A stretch of 64,000 bases of DNA from Flavobacterium sp. MK4S-17 (GTDB lineage: Bacteria > Bacteroidota > Bacteroidia > Flavobacteriales > Flavobacteriaceae), in the NCBI RefSeq assembly GCF_009848495.1, contig NZ_WWEP01000010.1, positions 31,781 to 95,780 on the forward strand, given 5' to 3'. Positions 55,028 through 63,938 of this stretch are shown here, one piece after another. The notes beneath the pieces are model-generated. The model was not told where the DNA came from. It saw only the letters and a list, made by a program, of their open reading frames with translations, and did no database searches. The position numbers and the translations under genes were made by a program. The stretch's first letter is position 1; each line of letters begins with the position of its first letter.

Positions 55028-57016
55028 ATGAAGTTTAAGGTAGTATCGGATTACAAACCTATGGGAGACCAGCCCGCAGCCATAAAACAGCTAAGTGCAG
55101 GAGTAAATGCAGGCGAACGTTTTCAAACCCTGCTGGGGGTTACGGGTTCGGGTAAAACATTTACAATGGCAAATGTTATAGAGGAAGTGCAGCGCCCAAC
55201 GCTTGTACTGGCTCACAATAAAACGCTTGCCGCGCAGCTCTACAGTGAGTTTAAGCAATTCTTTCCGCATAACGCTGTGGAGTACTTCGTTTCGTATTAC
55301 GACTACTACCAGCCCGAGGCTTATATACCCGTTACCGGGCTTTACATAGAAAAAGACCTGTCTATTAACGAGGAACTGGAAAAAATGCGCCTCAGCACTA
55401 CCTCCTCCCTGCTTTCAGGCAGGCGGGATGTACTTGTTGTGGCATCAGTATCCTGCTTGTACGGTATCGGTAACCCGGTTGAATTTCAAAAGAACGTTAT
55501 TTCCATACACCGCGACCAGGTAATATCGCGCACTAAATTATTGCACAGGCTTGTGCAAAGCCTTTATGCTCGCACAGAGGCCGACTTTACTCCCGGCACC
55601 TTCCGTATAAAAGGCGATACGGTAGAGGTTTTTCCAAGTTATGCCGATGACCCTTTCCGTATCCATTTCTTTGGCGATGAAATTGAGGAGATAGAAGCTT
55701 TTGATGTTAAGGCAAGCCAGGTTATAGAAAAATATGACCGGCTGAATATATATCCTGCCAATATGTTTGTTACCAGCCCCGATGTATTACAGGGAGCTAT
55801 TTGGGAAATTCAGCAGGATTTGGTAAAACAGGTAGATTATTTTAAGGAAATAGGAAAGCATCTTGAAGCAAAACGCCTTGAAGAGCGTACTAATTTTGAC
55901 CTTGAAATGATACGCGAGCTTGGTTACTGTTCCGGTATTGAAAACTACTCCCGCTACCTTGACCGCAGGCTGCCCGGCACACGCCCTTTCTGCCTGCTGG
56001 ATTACTTTCCTAAAGATTACCTTATGGTTATAGATGAAAGCCATGTTACCGTAAGCCAGGTGCATGCCATGTATGGCGGCGACCGCTCACGAAAAGAAAA
56101 CCTTGTGGAATACGGCTTCCGCCTACCGGCTGCCATGGATAACCGCCCATTGAAGTTTGAGGAGTTTGAAGCGCTGCAAAACCAGGTGGTATATGTTAGT
56201 GCCACCCCTGCCGATTATGAACTCCAGAAAAGCGGTGGCGTTTATGTGGAACAGGTGATACGCCCCACAGGGCTGCTTGACCCTGTAATTGAAGTGCGCC
56301 CAAGCCTTAACCAGATAGATGACCTTATAGAAGAAATACAGCAGCGTGTTGAGGTAGACGAACGTGTGCTGGTTACAACCCTTACCAAACGTATGGCGGA
56401 AGAACTGGCAAAATACCTTACCAAAGTTTCCATTCGCTGCCGTTATATACACAGTGAGGTTGATACACTGGAGCGTGTGGAAATTATGCAGGATTTGCGA
56501 AAAGGGCTGTTTGATGTGCTTATTGGCGTTAACCTGCTTAGGGAAGGGCTGGATTTGCCCGAAGTATCGCTTGTGGCTATACTGGATGCCGATAAAGAAG
56601 GCTTTTTGCGCAGCAACCGTTCGCTTATACAAACGGTGGGCCGTGCAGCACGTAATGTTAACGGAAAGGCTATTATGTATGCCGACAAAATAACCGACAG
56701 CATGCAGCGCACTATTGATGAAACCAACTACAGGCGCGAAAAACAGCATAATTTTAACTTGGCTAATGGTATTACACCTAAAGCACTGAACAAAAAGGTG
56801 GAAAGTGCATTAAGCAAAAGCCCTATCAGTTCCTATCATTATGATAATGCGCCCAAAGCAGCGGCAGAGCCGGACACAGCATATATGGCAAAAGGCGATA
56901 TTGAAAAGCTGATACGTGAAAAACGCAAGGCAATGGAAAAAGCAGCTAAAGAGCTGGATTTTTTACAGGCAGCCAAACTCAGGGATGAAATAAAGGTACT
57001 ACAGGAAAAGGTGTAA
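55028..57016 (+). CDS. uvrB: Excinuclease ABC subunit B
   Basis: 662 residues, usual length. Walker A LLGVTGSGKTFTMANV near residue 36, the damage-probing beta hairpin YYDYYQPEAYIPVTG near 95, helicase motifs VIDESHVTVSQVHAMYGG and VLIGVNLLREGLDLPEVSL, and the C-terminal UVR motif (AAKELDFLQAAKLRDEIK) that binds UvrC. It loads onto damaged DNA with UvrA and prepares incision in nucleotide excision repair. No recognisable SOS box, though Bacteroidota boxes are poorly defined. Confidence 0.98.
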   Translation: MKFKVVSDYKPMGDQPAAIKQLSAGVNAGERFQTLLGVTGSGKTFTMANVIEEVQRPTLVLAHNKTLAAQLYSEFKQFFPHNAVEYFVSYYDYYQPEAYIPVTGLYIEKDLSINEELEKMRLSTTSSLLSGRRDVLVVASVSCLYGIGNPVEFQKNVISIHRDQVISRTKLLHRLVQSLYARTEADFTPGTFRIKGDTVEVFPSYADDPFRIHFFGDEIEEIEAFDVKASQVIEKYDRLNIYPANMFVTSPDVLQGAIWEIQQDLVKQVDYFKEIGKHLEAKRLEERTNFDLEMIRELGYCSGIENYSRYLDRRLPGTRPFCLLDYFPKDYLMVIDESHVTVSQVHAMYGGDRSRKENLVEYGFRLPAAMDNRPLKFEEFEALQNQVVYVSATPADYELQKSGGVYVEQVIRPTGLLDPVIEVRPSLNQIDDLIEEIQQRVEVDERVLVTTLTKRMAEELAKYLTKVSIRCRYIHSEVDTLERVEIMQDLRKGLFDVLIGVNLLREGLDLPEVSLVAILDADKEGFLRSNRSLIQTVGRAARNVNGKAIMYADKITDSMQRTIDETNYRREKQHNFNLANGITPKALNKKVESALSKSPISSYHYDNAPKAAAEPDTAYMAKGDIEKLIREKRKAMEKAAKELDFLQAAKLRDEIKVLQEKV

Positions 57017-57023
57017 TTATTAT

Positions 57024-57359
57024 ATGCAGCCTGCAACAAAACTAATCCTCATTAAAATACTCCATACGCTGATATGGATATTTTTTAATGTAGTTATTTT
57101 CTATCTGCTGTATGCTGTTATTTCAGGGAAGTTTGATAAATGGTTATGGATTTGCATATCTTTATTGATAGCAGAAGGATTAGTACTGTTAGTATTTAAA
57201 AACACCTGCCCCGTAACAATAATTGCCAGAAAATATTCCGACTCAGCGAAACATAATTTTGATATTTACCTGCCGGAGTGGCTGGCAAAATACAACAAGC
57301 AGATTTATACTACTATTGTGATTATAGCCCTTATAATACTCGCTATTAAACTACTATAA
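57024..57359 (+). CDS. Small membrane protein of unknown function
   Basis: 111 residues with three hydrophobic segments (ILHTLIWIFFNVVIFYLLY, WLWICISLLIAEGLVLLV and a final IYTTIVIIALIILAIKLL). The loop between the second and third contains NTCPVTIIARKYSDSAKHNFDIYLP, listed here in two parts: NTCPVTIIARKY and NFDIYLPEWLAKYNK. I recall this loop motif as conserved in small Bacteroidota membrane proteins without a known function. It starts seven bases after uvrB and could be co-transcribed. Confidence 0.75.
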   Translation: MQPATKLILIKILHTLIWIFFNVVIFYLLYAVISGKFDKWLWICISLLIAEGLVLLVFKNTCPVTIIARKYSDSAKHNFDIYLPEWLAKYNKQIYTTIVIIALIILAIKLL

Positions 57360-57410
57360 TTTACATCAGTATTATACTTTTTGCTATATTGCTATAGCAA
57401 ACCAAATAAA

Positions 57411-59297
57411 ATGAAATTTATTTTCCGCTTCCTGTTATTTACTATACTAATGGTTTACACCAAACCCGCTTTGGCGCAGGGTGATGCTGTAACAAAACAA
57501 ACTGATTCGGTTATTACTGCTAATATAAGCGATTATAAATTAAAGCTTGCCCTGCTGGAACAGCAGCGGCAGGCAGATTCGATAAAAAAAGCGGCGCTTG
57601 AGGAGCAGATAAGCTCCCTTAAAACTACTGATAATACCAAAAAAGAAGAATTGCAGCAGCAACTGGACGCGCTTAATGAAAAAGATGCACAAAGGCTTGC
57701 CGAAAAAAAGGCACGTATTGATTCGCTCCGCACCACAGCAAAAGGCTATCCTGTAACCGGATTTTTTAATGACACGCTTTTTACCATTTACAGCAAACTC
57801 GGCAGTTTTTCAGCCCACGACAGGGCAAAAGCCATAAGCGAGCGTATAAGGGTATTGGGAGACAATTATGTATTTCACGCCGATTCACTTAAAATAGTAA
57901 ACGCAGAAAATACTGCCGACCTTGTTTCTGGTGAAAGCATTATTATCAGTATTTCGGAAAATGATGCATTGTGGAATAACACTACGGTAGAAAACCTGGC
58001 TAAAACCTATAAAAAAATTATTGGTGATGCCGTTGCCCATTACAAAAATGAAACCAGCTTTATTACGCTTGCCAAGGAAATAGGGCTGGCCATACTTGTT
58101 ATATTGGTACTGGTACTGATTATCCGCTTTTCAAACAGGCTGTTTCGCTGGACTGCAATTAAAATACAGCAGCAGGAAGGCAAGCGGATAACTGGCATAA
58201 AAATTAAAAACTACAGCCTTTTTGATGCCCAAAGGCAAATAAGAGTGCTGCTTACTGCAAATACTCTGGTTAAATGGATAGTAATACTTATACTGGTTTA
58301 TATTGCACTCCCTATATTGTTCGGTATTTTTCCGTGGACGCAAAATTTTGCGGAAACTTTGTTCAGTTATGTGCTTTCGCCGATAAAGAAAATAGCTTTT
58401 GGCTTTTGGAACTATCTGCCCAACCTTATTACCATACTGGTCATAGTGTTTGTATTTTATTATGTGCTTAAGTTTGCAAAATTCCTTAAAAATGAAATTG
58501 CTACAGGCAACCTTACCATAAATGGTTTTTACCCGGACTGGGCCAACCCTACTTACCAGATTGTAAGGGTACTTATTATAGCTTTTATGCTTGTTATAAT
58601 ATATCCTTACCTTCCCGGCAGCGGATCGCCTGTTTTTCAGGGGGTTTCTGTTTTCCTGGGCTTTCTTTTTACGTTTGGTTCCATGGGCTCGCTTTCTAAT
58701 ATTATAGCAGGGCTTGTTTTAACCTACATGCGACTGTTTAAAATAAACGACCGGGTAAAAATTGGGGATGTGGTAGGCGATGTAATCGAAAAATCATTAT
58801 TGGTTACGCGCGTGCGCACTATTAAAAATGAAATTATTTCAATTCCCAATTCCACCGTAATGAACAGCCATACTATAAATTATAGTAGTGATACGGTTGA
58901 TAAAGGGCTTATACTGCACACTACTGTTACTATAGGCTATGATGTGCCATGGAAAGACATACAGCAGGCACTGCTTGATGCAGCCGGCAGGACAGAGCAT
59001 CTTTTAAAAGAGCCAAAACCCTTTGTGCTGCAAACCAGCCTTGAAGATTTTTATGTGGCTTACCAGATAAATGCTTATACCAAAGAAGCTAATAAACAGG
59101 CGGTAATTTACAGTGAATTACACAAAAATATTCAGGATTGCTGCAATGAAGCAGGTATTGAAATTATGTCGCCGCATTACAGGGCGGCACGCGATGGCAG
59201 TATGAGCACAATACCTGCAAACTACCTGGATAAGGATTACAAAGCCCCGCCGTTTAATGTAGCTATCCAAAATGATAAAGAAAATAATAACGAATAG
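57411..59297 (+). CDS. Mechanosensitive ion channel (MscS family) with long N-terminal domain
   Basis: 628 residues from ATG 57411, which begins a signal peptide (KFIFRFLLFTILMVYTKPA). A roughly 200-residue periplasmic part with a coiled coil (LKLALLEQQRQADSIKKA) precedes five or so transmembrane helices. The MscS pore helix and beta domain are FTFGSMGSLSNIIAGLVL, RLFKINDRVKIGDVVGDV and IISIPNSTVMNSHTINYS. The channel releases solutes on hypo-osmotic shock. The large N-terminal extension is like that of MscK/MscM-type members. The trehalose genes in the same window are also relevant to osmotic adaptation, but no operon link is seen. Confidence 0.92.
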   Translation: MKFIFRFLLFTILMVYTKPALAQGDAVTKQTDSVITANISDYKLKLALLEQQRQADSIKKAALEEQISSLKTTDNTKKEELQQQLDALNEKDAQRLAEKKARIDSLRTTAKGYPVTGFFNDTLFTIYSKLGSFSAHDRAKAISERIRVLGDNYVFHADSLKIVNAENTADLVSGESIIISISENDALWNNTTVENLAKTYKKIIGDAVAHYKNETSFITLAKEIGLAILVILVLVLIIRFSNRLFRWTAIKIQQQEGKRITGIKIKNYSLFDAQRQIRVLLTANTLVKWIVILILVYIALPILFGIFPWTQNFAETLFSYVLSPIKKIAFGFWNYLPNLITILVIVFVFYYVLKFAKFLKNEIATGNLTINGFYPDWANPTYQIVRVLIIAFMLVIIYPYLPGSGSPVFQGVSVFLGFLFTFGSMGSLSNIIAGLVLTYMRLFKINDRVKIGDVVGDVIEKSLLVTRVRTIKNEIISIPNSTVMNSHTINYSSDTVDKGLILHTTVTIGYDVPWKDIQQALLDAAGRTEHLLKEPKPFVLQTSLEDFYVAYQINAYTKEANKQAVIYSELHKNIQDCCNEAGIEIMSPHYRAARDGSMSTIPANYLDKDYKAPPFNVAIQNDKENNNE

Positions 59298-59352
59298 GTT
59301 AAAATGCTCTTAAATGGCAGATTTTAAACTTTAATCCTGCTAATTTAAGGGC

Positions 59353-60114
59353 ATGAAAGCTAAAACCGCAAACCATTCAGCCGGTAGTGTAACCGAATTT
59401 ACAATCCATTCACCTGAATTAGAAAGGGATAAAACAATTTGGGTGTACCTGCCTTACAATTATCACGAGGGTAATACCCGCTTTCCTGTAATTTATATGC
59501 ATGACGGGCAAAATGTTTTTGACCATGCCGAAAGCCCTAAACGGGAATGGCATGTTGAAGAAAAACTGAATGACCTGCATTCAGAAGCAATAATTGTTGG
59601 TATAGAGCACGGGGGGAGCAACCACCGTATTGATGAAATGACTCCTTATAAAAACGAAACGCACGGCGGCGGCCATGCTGATGATTACCTTTTATTTATT
59701 ACTGAAACGCTAAAACCATATATTGACGATAACTTCCGCACATTAACAGATAAAGCAAATACAACAATATTCGGCAGTTCTGTGGGTGGGCTTATTTCAT
59801 TTTATGCGTTATTGAAATATCCAGAGGTTTTTGGTAATGCAGGTGTATTTTCCCCATCCTTTTGGTTCAGCGAGGATATTTATAAACTTATGGAAACAAT
59901 TGAGCGTATTGAAGGGCGCATTTACTTCATGTCGGGCGACCATGAAAGCAGTGCAATGGTTCCTGATATGGAGAGGATGGAAAAGCTGGCAAAAGAAAGG
60001 GTAAAAAATAATGGACAAGTACACAAAAAGATTGTACACAACGGGCACCATAACGAAAAATTATGGCGTAAGGAATTTAAGGATGCTTACCGCTGGCTGG
60101 TAGAAAATAATTAA
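59353..60114 (+). CDS. Alpha/beta hydrolase, esterase D/Fes-like
   Basis: 253 residues, no signal peptide. The alpha/beta hydrolase core is visible: KTIWVYLPYNYHEG, PVIYMHDGQNVFD, the nucleophile elbow TIFGSSVGGLISFYAL (Ser near residue 144), an acid region FMSGDHESSAMV and the catalytic His region VHNGHHNEKLWRKE. This subgroup includes S-formylglutathione hydrolase-like and siderophore esterases; the substrate is unclear. The last four bases overlap the convergent TerB-like gene. Confidence 0.88.
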   Translation: MKAKTANHSAGSVTEFTIHSPELERDKTIWVYLPYNYHEGNTRFPVIYMHDGQNVFDHAESPKREWHVEEKLNDLHSEAIIVGIEHGGSNHRIDEMTPYKNETHGGGHADDYLLFITETLKPYIDDNFRTLTDKANTTIFGSSVGGLISFYALLKYPEVFGNAGVFSPSFWFSEDIYKLMETIERIEGRIYFMSGDHESSAMVPDMERMEKLAKERVKNNGQVHKKIVHNGHHNEKLWRKEFKDAYRWLVENN

Positions 60115-60512
60115 TTGTGCTGTGCATGAAACAGCGCGAGCAGTTTGGCAGGATCAATAAGGCCGCTGGGCGACCTTTGCATTTCCAGCAAAACACTTTT
60201 CATGGCAAAAGGGCTCAATCCCATATTAATACCCATTTCGCGAATGGCAACCTGCTCATTATCATGCAAAACACCATCAGCGTGCATAAGCAGGGCAAGC
60301 CTGTAAAACTGTAATATGCGCTGGTCTTCCGATTTTATAATAACCTTTTCCGCCTCATGGGCAAAAAGGCTTTCAAAATCAGTCTTCTCCACACGCAATT
60401 GCGAGGCCACTATAGTAAGGAACTGATATTCGCGCTCATGTATCTGCCCGTCAATTTTTGCAAAAGATATCATCTCCGACAAAAGGCTTAATTTTTCTTC
60501 ATAAGTACTCAT
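60111..60512 (-). CDS. TerB-like domain protein
   Basis: 133 residues, all helical. KLSLLSEMISFAKIDGQIHE, then EREYQFLTIVASQLRVE, and LALLMHADGVLHDNEQVAI show the paired acidic DGxxxxxE helices of the TerB/tellurite-resistance fold, often metal-binding. Tellurite resistance itself is not implied. Its end overlaps the esterase gene. Confidence 0.85.
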   Translation of the reverse strand: MSTYEEKLSLLSEMISFAKIDGQIHEREYQFLTIVASQLRVEKTDFESLFAHEAEKVIIKSEDQRILQFYRLALLMHADGVLHDNEQVAIREMGINMGLSPFAMKSVLLEMQRSPSGLIDPAKLLALFHAQHN

Positions 60513-60581
60513 TGAAATTCCTATTTTTAGCTAATTTATTCTTTTTGATGTTAAAAACCAAGCTAATTATAATACCTGTAA

Positions 60582-60589
60582 TATCTTTG
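60582..60589 (+). promoter_or_regulatory. -7 box (TATCTTTG) directly before the DUF1456 start codon
   Basis: It matches TAnnTTTG and ends only four bases before ATG 60594. With the usual distance to the transcription start, the mRNA would be leaderless or nearly so. Confidence 0.5.
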
Positions 60590-60593
60590 CATA

Positions 60594-61010
60594 ATGAATA
60601 ACAATGATATATTTAAAAAACTGCGTGTGGCATTACAGCTTCGCGATGACCAGATTGTAGAAATATTACAACTTGCAGATTTCAGGATTTCCAAGGCGGA
60701 ACTGGGTGCTTTTTTCCGCAATGCCGACCATCCTAATTATATGGAGTGCGGAGACCAGGTGTTGCGTAATTTTTTAAACGGGCTTATTATACACCTGCGC
60801 GGAACAAAAGAAAACCCCAAAAATCCTAATGAGATATTATCTAAAAATAAAGCTGCACTTAAAACAACAGCTTCTATTCCTAAACCGGCAAAACCAAAAA
60901 CCGGCTTAACAGAGAAATTACCGGCAAAGAACAATAACTACAAAGCAAAAAAGCAACGGCCTATTGTTGAAAAAGTAAAATTTAATAACGGGAAGAATAA
61001 AAAATCATAA
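60594..61010 (+). CDS. DUF1456 family protein
   Basis: 138 residues. A helical domain with the duplicated family motif lies at about 1-72 (NNNDIFKKLRVALQLRDDQ, then ISKAELGAFFRNADHPNY, CGDQVLRNFLNGLI). The Lys-rich, probably disordered tail from about 75 (KPAKPKTGLTEKLPAKN) suggests nucleic-acid contact. Function unknown. The N-terminus is typical of the family, so ATG 60594 is secure even though the promoter box is adjacent. Confidence 0.88.
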   Translation: MNNNDIFKKLRVALQLRDDQIVEILQLADFRISKAELGAFFRNADHPNYMECGDQVLRNFLNGLIIHLRGTKENPKNPNEILSKNKAALKTTASIPKPAKPKTGLTEKLPAKNNNYKAKKQRPIVEKVKFNNGKNKKS

Positions 61011-61015
61011 GCGGT

Positions 61016-61552
61016 TTGCATAAACTGGATAACATTGATTACCTTAATTCCGGTAATGCTGTACAGCAAGAAGCATACAGGATACTTAAAGATTACAGGG
61101 TTATGCATAACTTACAGGATTTTACACCTGTACTTGCAGGCACTATACCGCTGGAAATAAATATTGCTGACAGCGACCTTGATATTGTTTGCTACTGGCA
61201 GGATAAAAAATTATTTACAGCTAATATAACCCTCCATTTTTCGCAGTATAAAAATTACAGTTTACGTGAAGCGGAAGTTAATGGGCATCTTTCCGTTATT
61301 GCTAAGTTTTTTATAGAAAATTTTGAGATTGAAATTTTTGGCCAAAATATACCTGTTGCTCAACAATATGGGTATAGGCATATGATAATGGAGTACAACA
61401 TACTGCAGCAAAAAGGCGAAAATTTTAAAAACAGCATAATTCAACTGAAAAAGCAAGGATATAAAACCGAACCTGCTTTTGCATTGCTGCTTGGCCTTGA
61501 AAGCGGCAATCCATATGAAGAGCTGTTAAATTATGAGTTGCACAAAAAATAA
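61016..61552 (+). CDS. DUF4269 family protein (nucleotidyltransferase-like)
   Basis: 178 residues from TTG 61016, five bases after the DUF1456 stop, so probably translated from the same transcript. It begins HKLDNIDYLNSGNAVQQEA. The core contains VLAGTIPLEINIADSDLDIV, resembling the G-S/T...DxD pattern of minimal nucleotidyltransferases, and IFGQNIPVAQQYGYRHMIM with a conserved Gln/His segment. DUF4269 is of unknown function; the DxD resemblance is my inference. Confidence 0.85.
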   Translation: MHKLDNIDYLNSGNAVQQEAYRILKDYRVMHNLQDFTPVLAGTIPLEINIADSDLDIVCYWQDKKLFTANITLHFSQYKNYSLREAEVNGHLSVIAKFFIENFEIEIFGQNIPVAQQYGYRHMIMEYNILQQKGENFKNSIIQLKKQGYKTEPAFALLLGLESGNPYEELLNYELHKK

Positions 61553-61636
61553 CCTCTGATTTTAACAGATGTATAAAACGTTCCTAAATATATGTTAAGT
61601 AACCTTTTATTAAAAAGAGGTTCAACCGGTGTTTTG

Positions 61637-61644
61637 TAAATTTG
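61637..61644 (+). promoter_or_regulatory. -7 box (TAAATTTG) of the trehalose synthesis gene
   Basis: It matches TAnnTTTG, 37 bases before ATG 61682. Confidence 0.45.
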
Positions 61645-61681
61645 GGAGAACAGTCCCAAACCCTTGGGCAAAACACCTTAC

Positions 61682-63880
61682 ATGAAAATTATTACTATTT
61701 CTTACCGGTTACCGCTGTCTATAAAAAAACAAAAAGGAAAAGTAAAAATTACACAAAGCGCAGGCGGCCTTGCCACAGCAATACTCTCCTACTCCCAAAA
61801 AAGCGATGTAAACCTTACCTGGGTTGGTATTGCTGATTTTGATAAAACAACATGGGAGAACAATAAAGACCGCTATGACCGTAATTTTGACATAGAACCT
61901 GTTTTCCTGGAAAGAAGCCTTAACCGACAGTTTTATAATATATTCAGCAATTCGGTGCTTTGGGCATTATTTCATTATTTTCCTTCGTATGTAGAATATA
62001 CCGATGCCAGTTTTGAGGCTTATACAAAGGCCAATGCAATTGTGGCCGAAAAGGTTAACAGTATATATGAGCCAGGCGATATTATATGGATACATGACTA
62101 TCATTTTATGGGGCTTGCCAAAATAATCAGGGAATATCATCCTGATGCCAAAATAGGCTATTTCCTACACATCCCTTTCCCTAATTTTGAACTGTTCCGC
62201 ATACTGCCCAACAAGGCAAAAAAATATATACTGGAAGGCGTTTTAGGCAGCAACCTTATCGGTTTCCACACATGGGATAATGTAATACATTTTACCGAAT
62301 GTGTAGAAAAGATACTGGGACTGTCCCATAAAAATTTCCTTTTCAGCCAGGACACCCACAGGTCCAAAATCGGCTCCTACCCTATCAGTATTGACTTTGA
62401 TAAATTCCATGATGCCTTTGATAAAGAAAATGTTATCACGCTAAGGAATGAAATTAAAAGCCTGTATGAAGATAAGCGTATTATATTTTCTGTTGACAGG
62501 CTGGATTATACCAAAGGTATAACCAACAGGCTGAATGCATTTGAAAAATTCCTGCAAAAATATCCTGAATGGCGCGAAAAGGTGGTTTTCCTTCTTGTGC
62601 TGGTTCCTTCGCGCGAGGAAATCAAGAAATACGGAGAGCGTAAGCGGATGATAGAACTAACTGTAGGGCGAATTAACGGAAACATGGGGAATTATAAATG
62701 GACGCCTATTGTGTACCAATACCAATCGGTTGACTTTGATAAGCTTATAGCACTTTACACCAGTGCTGATGTAGCACTTATATCGCCTGTGCGTGATGGT
62801 ATGAATTTAGTTGCCAAAGAATATGTAGCTTCAAGAAAAGATTTAAAGGGTGCGCTTATATTAAGCAGCATGGCTGGTGCTGCCAAAGAGCTTAAAGAGG
62901 CTATTACCATAAATCCTTTTGATGCTGAAATGATTGCCGATAAAATATCACTGGTATTAAACATGAGCGAAGACGAACAGCACAGGCGCATTAAAAGGAT
63001 GCAGGATTACATTAAAAAGCATGATGTTTTCCATTGGGCAGAAACTTTTCTTAATGATACGGAAGAATCCCATAAACAGGACAGCAAATCTAAAATGCTG
63101 CAAAAAGAAGAGCGTAAAGGGCTTATTGAGAAATTTAATACTGCTTCCAAAAGGCTTTTATTGCTGGATTTTGACGGTACACTTGTTAACCTGCAGTCAA
63201 GGCCAGAACTGGCAACACCTGATGACAGGGTAATAAATATATTAAGTACACTGGCAGAAAACCCTAAAAACGAGGTGTGGATAATAAGCGGAAGAAACAG
63301 GGAGTTTTTACAGCAGTGGCTTGGGCATTTGCCCATCGGGCTGGTGGCCGAGCATGGCGGTTATATTAAACGGGACGACTGGCAGCCTGTTATACAGGGC
63401 ATACCCGAATGGAAAGGGCAGGTAGTTGATATTATGCAGAATTATGTTGATACCAACAGTGGGAGCTTTATAGAAATAAAGGAATTCGGCATAGCTTTCC
63501 ACTACAGGAATGTAGATGAAAAACAAGGGTTCAACTCATCCAGGGAATTATTGATGCTGCTCAAAAACCACCTATATAATACCCCTACGCAAATTATTGA
63601 CGGTAATAAAGTAATAGAGGTAAAACACTACATGGCACACAAGGGCACAACCTGTAAAAATAATGTGCTGTGCGGCGACCATGACTTTGTGCTTGCCTTT
63701 GGCGATGATAAAACGGATGAAGACCTTTTTGAAATGCTTACCGCTGAAAATGAATATTCTGTAAAAGTAGGCCCGGGTAATACATTTGCCAATTACAGGC
63801 TGGAAAGCGTGGAAGAAGTGCTTTCATTTTTGGCAACACTTGCAGGCCTAACAGCAACTGAAGAAAAACAGTTAAACTAA
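61682..63880 (+). CDS. Bifunctional trehalose-6-phosphate synthase/phosphatase (OtsA-OtsB fusion)
   Basis: 732 residues from ATG 61682 (KIITISYRLPLSIKKQKG). The GT20 synthase domain (about 1-465) shows SAGGLATAILSY, IWIHDYHFMGLAKIIREY, GYFLHIPFPNFELFR, SVDRLDYTKGITNRLNAF and SPVRDGMNLVAKEYV. The HAD-type phosphatase domain (about 490-725) has LLLDFDGTLVNL, WIISGRNREFLQQWLG, LVAEHGGYI and FAFGDDKTDEDLFEML. It makes trehalose-6-phosphate from UDP-glucose and glucose-6-phosphate, then dephosphorylates it. Such fusions are common in Bacteroidota. It complements the secreted trehalase at 41338-43323. Confidence 0.96.
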   Translation: MKIITISYRLPLSIKKQKGKVKITQSAGGLATAILSYSQKSDVNLTWVGIADFDKTTWENNKDRYDRNFDIEPVFLERSLNRQFYNIFSNSVLWALFHYFPSYVEYTDASFEAYTKANAIVAEKVNSIYEPGDIIWIHDYHFMGLAKIIREYHPDAKIGYFLHIPFPNFELFRILPNKAKKYILEGVLGSNLIGFHTWDNVIHFTECVEKILGLSHKNFLFSQDTHRSKIGSYPISIDFDKFHDAFDKENVITLRNEIKSLYEDKRIIFSVDRLDYTKGITNRLNAFEKFLQKYPEWREKVVFLLVLVPSREEIKKYGERKRMIELTVGRINGNMGNYKWTPIVYQYQSVDFDKLIALYTSADVALISPVRDGMNLVAKEYVASRKDLKGALILSSMAGAAKELKEAITINPFDAEMIADKISLVLNMSEDEQHRRIKRMQDYIKKHDVFHWAETFLNDTEESHKQDSKSKMLQKEERKGLIEKFNTASKRLLLLDFDGTLVNLQSRPELATPDDRVINILSTLAENPKNEVWIISGRNREFLQQWLGHLPIGLVAEHGGYIKRDDWQPVIQGIPEWKGQVVDIMQNYVDTNSGSFIEIKEFGIAFHYRNVDEKQGFNSSRELLMLLKNHLYNTPTQIIDGNKVIEVKHYMAHKGTTCKNNVLCGDHDFVLAFGDDKTDEDLFEMLTAENEYSVKVGPGNTFANYRLESVEEVLSFLATLAGLTATEEKQLN

Positions 63881-63898
63881 TAACAACATAAGTTATAT

Positions 63899-63935
63899 AA
63901 ACAAAAAGCCCCGCTTAATGCGGGGCTTTTTGTTT
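63899..63935 (+). terminator. Terminator after the trehalose synthesis gene
   Basis: A perfect 16-bp stem (63899-63914 with 63920-63935, core AAGCCCCGC/GCGGGGCTT) with loop TTAAT and T tract. Confidence 0.9.
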
Positions 63936-63938
63936 AAA

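Noticed and set aside
56123..56749. 208-codon open frame on the minus strand
   Set aside because: It lies wholly within uvrB, whose motifs and length are complete. The antisense product has no family features; it is a codon-bias shadow.
61551..61622. Inverted repeat AACCTCT/AGAGGTT before the trehalose synthesis gene
   Set aside because: Seven-base arms 58 bases apart without a T tract are expected by chance in this composition.
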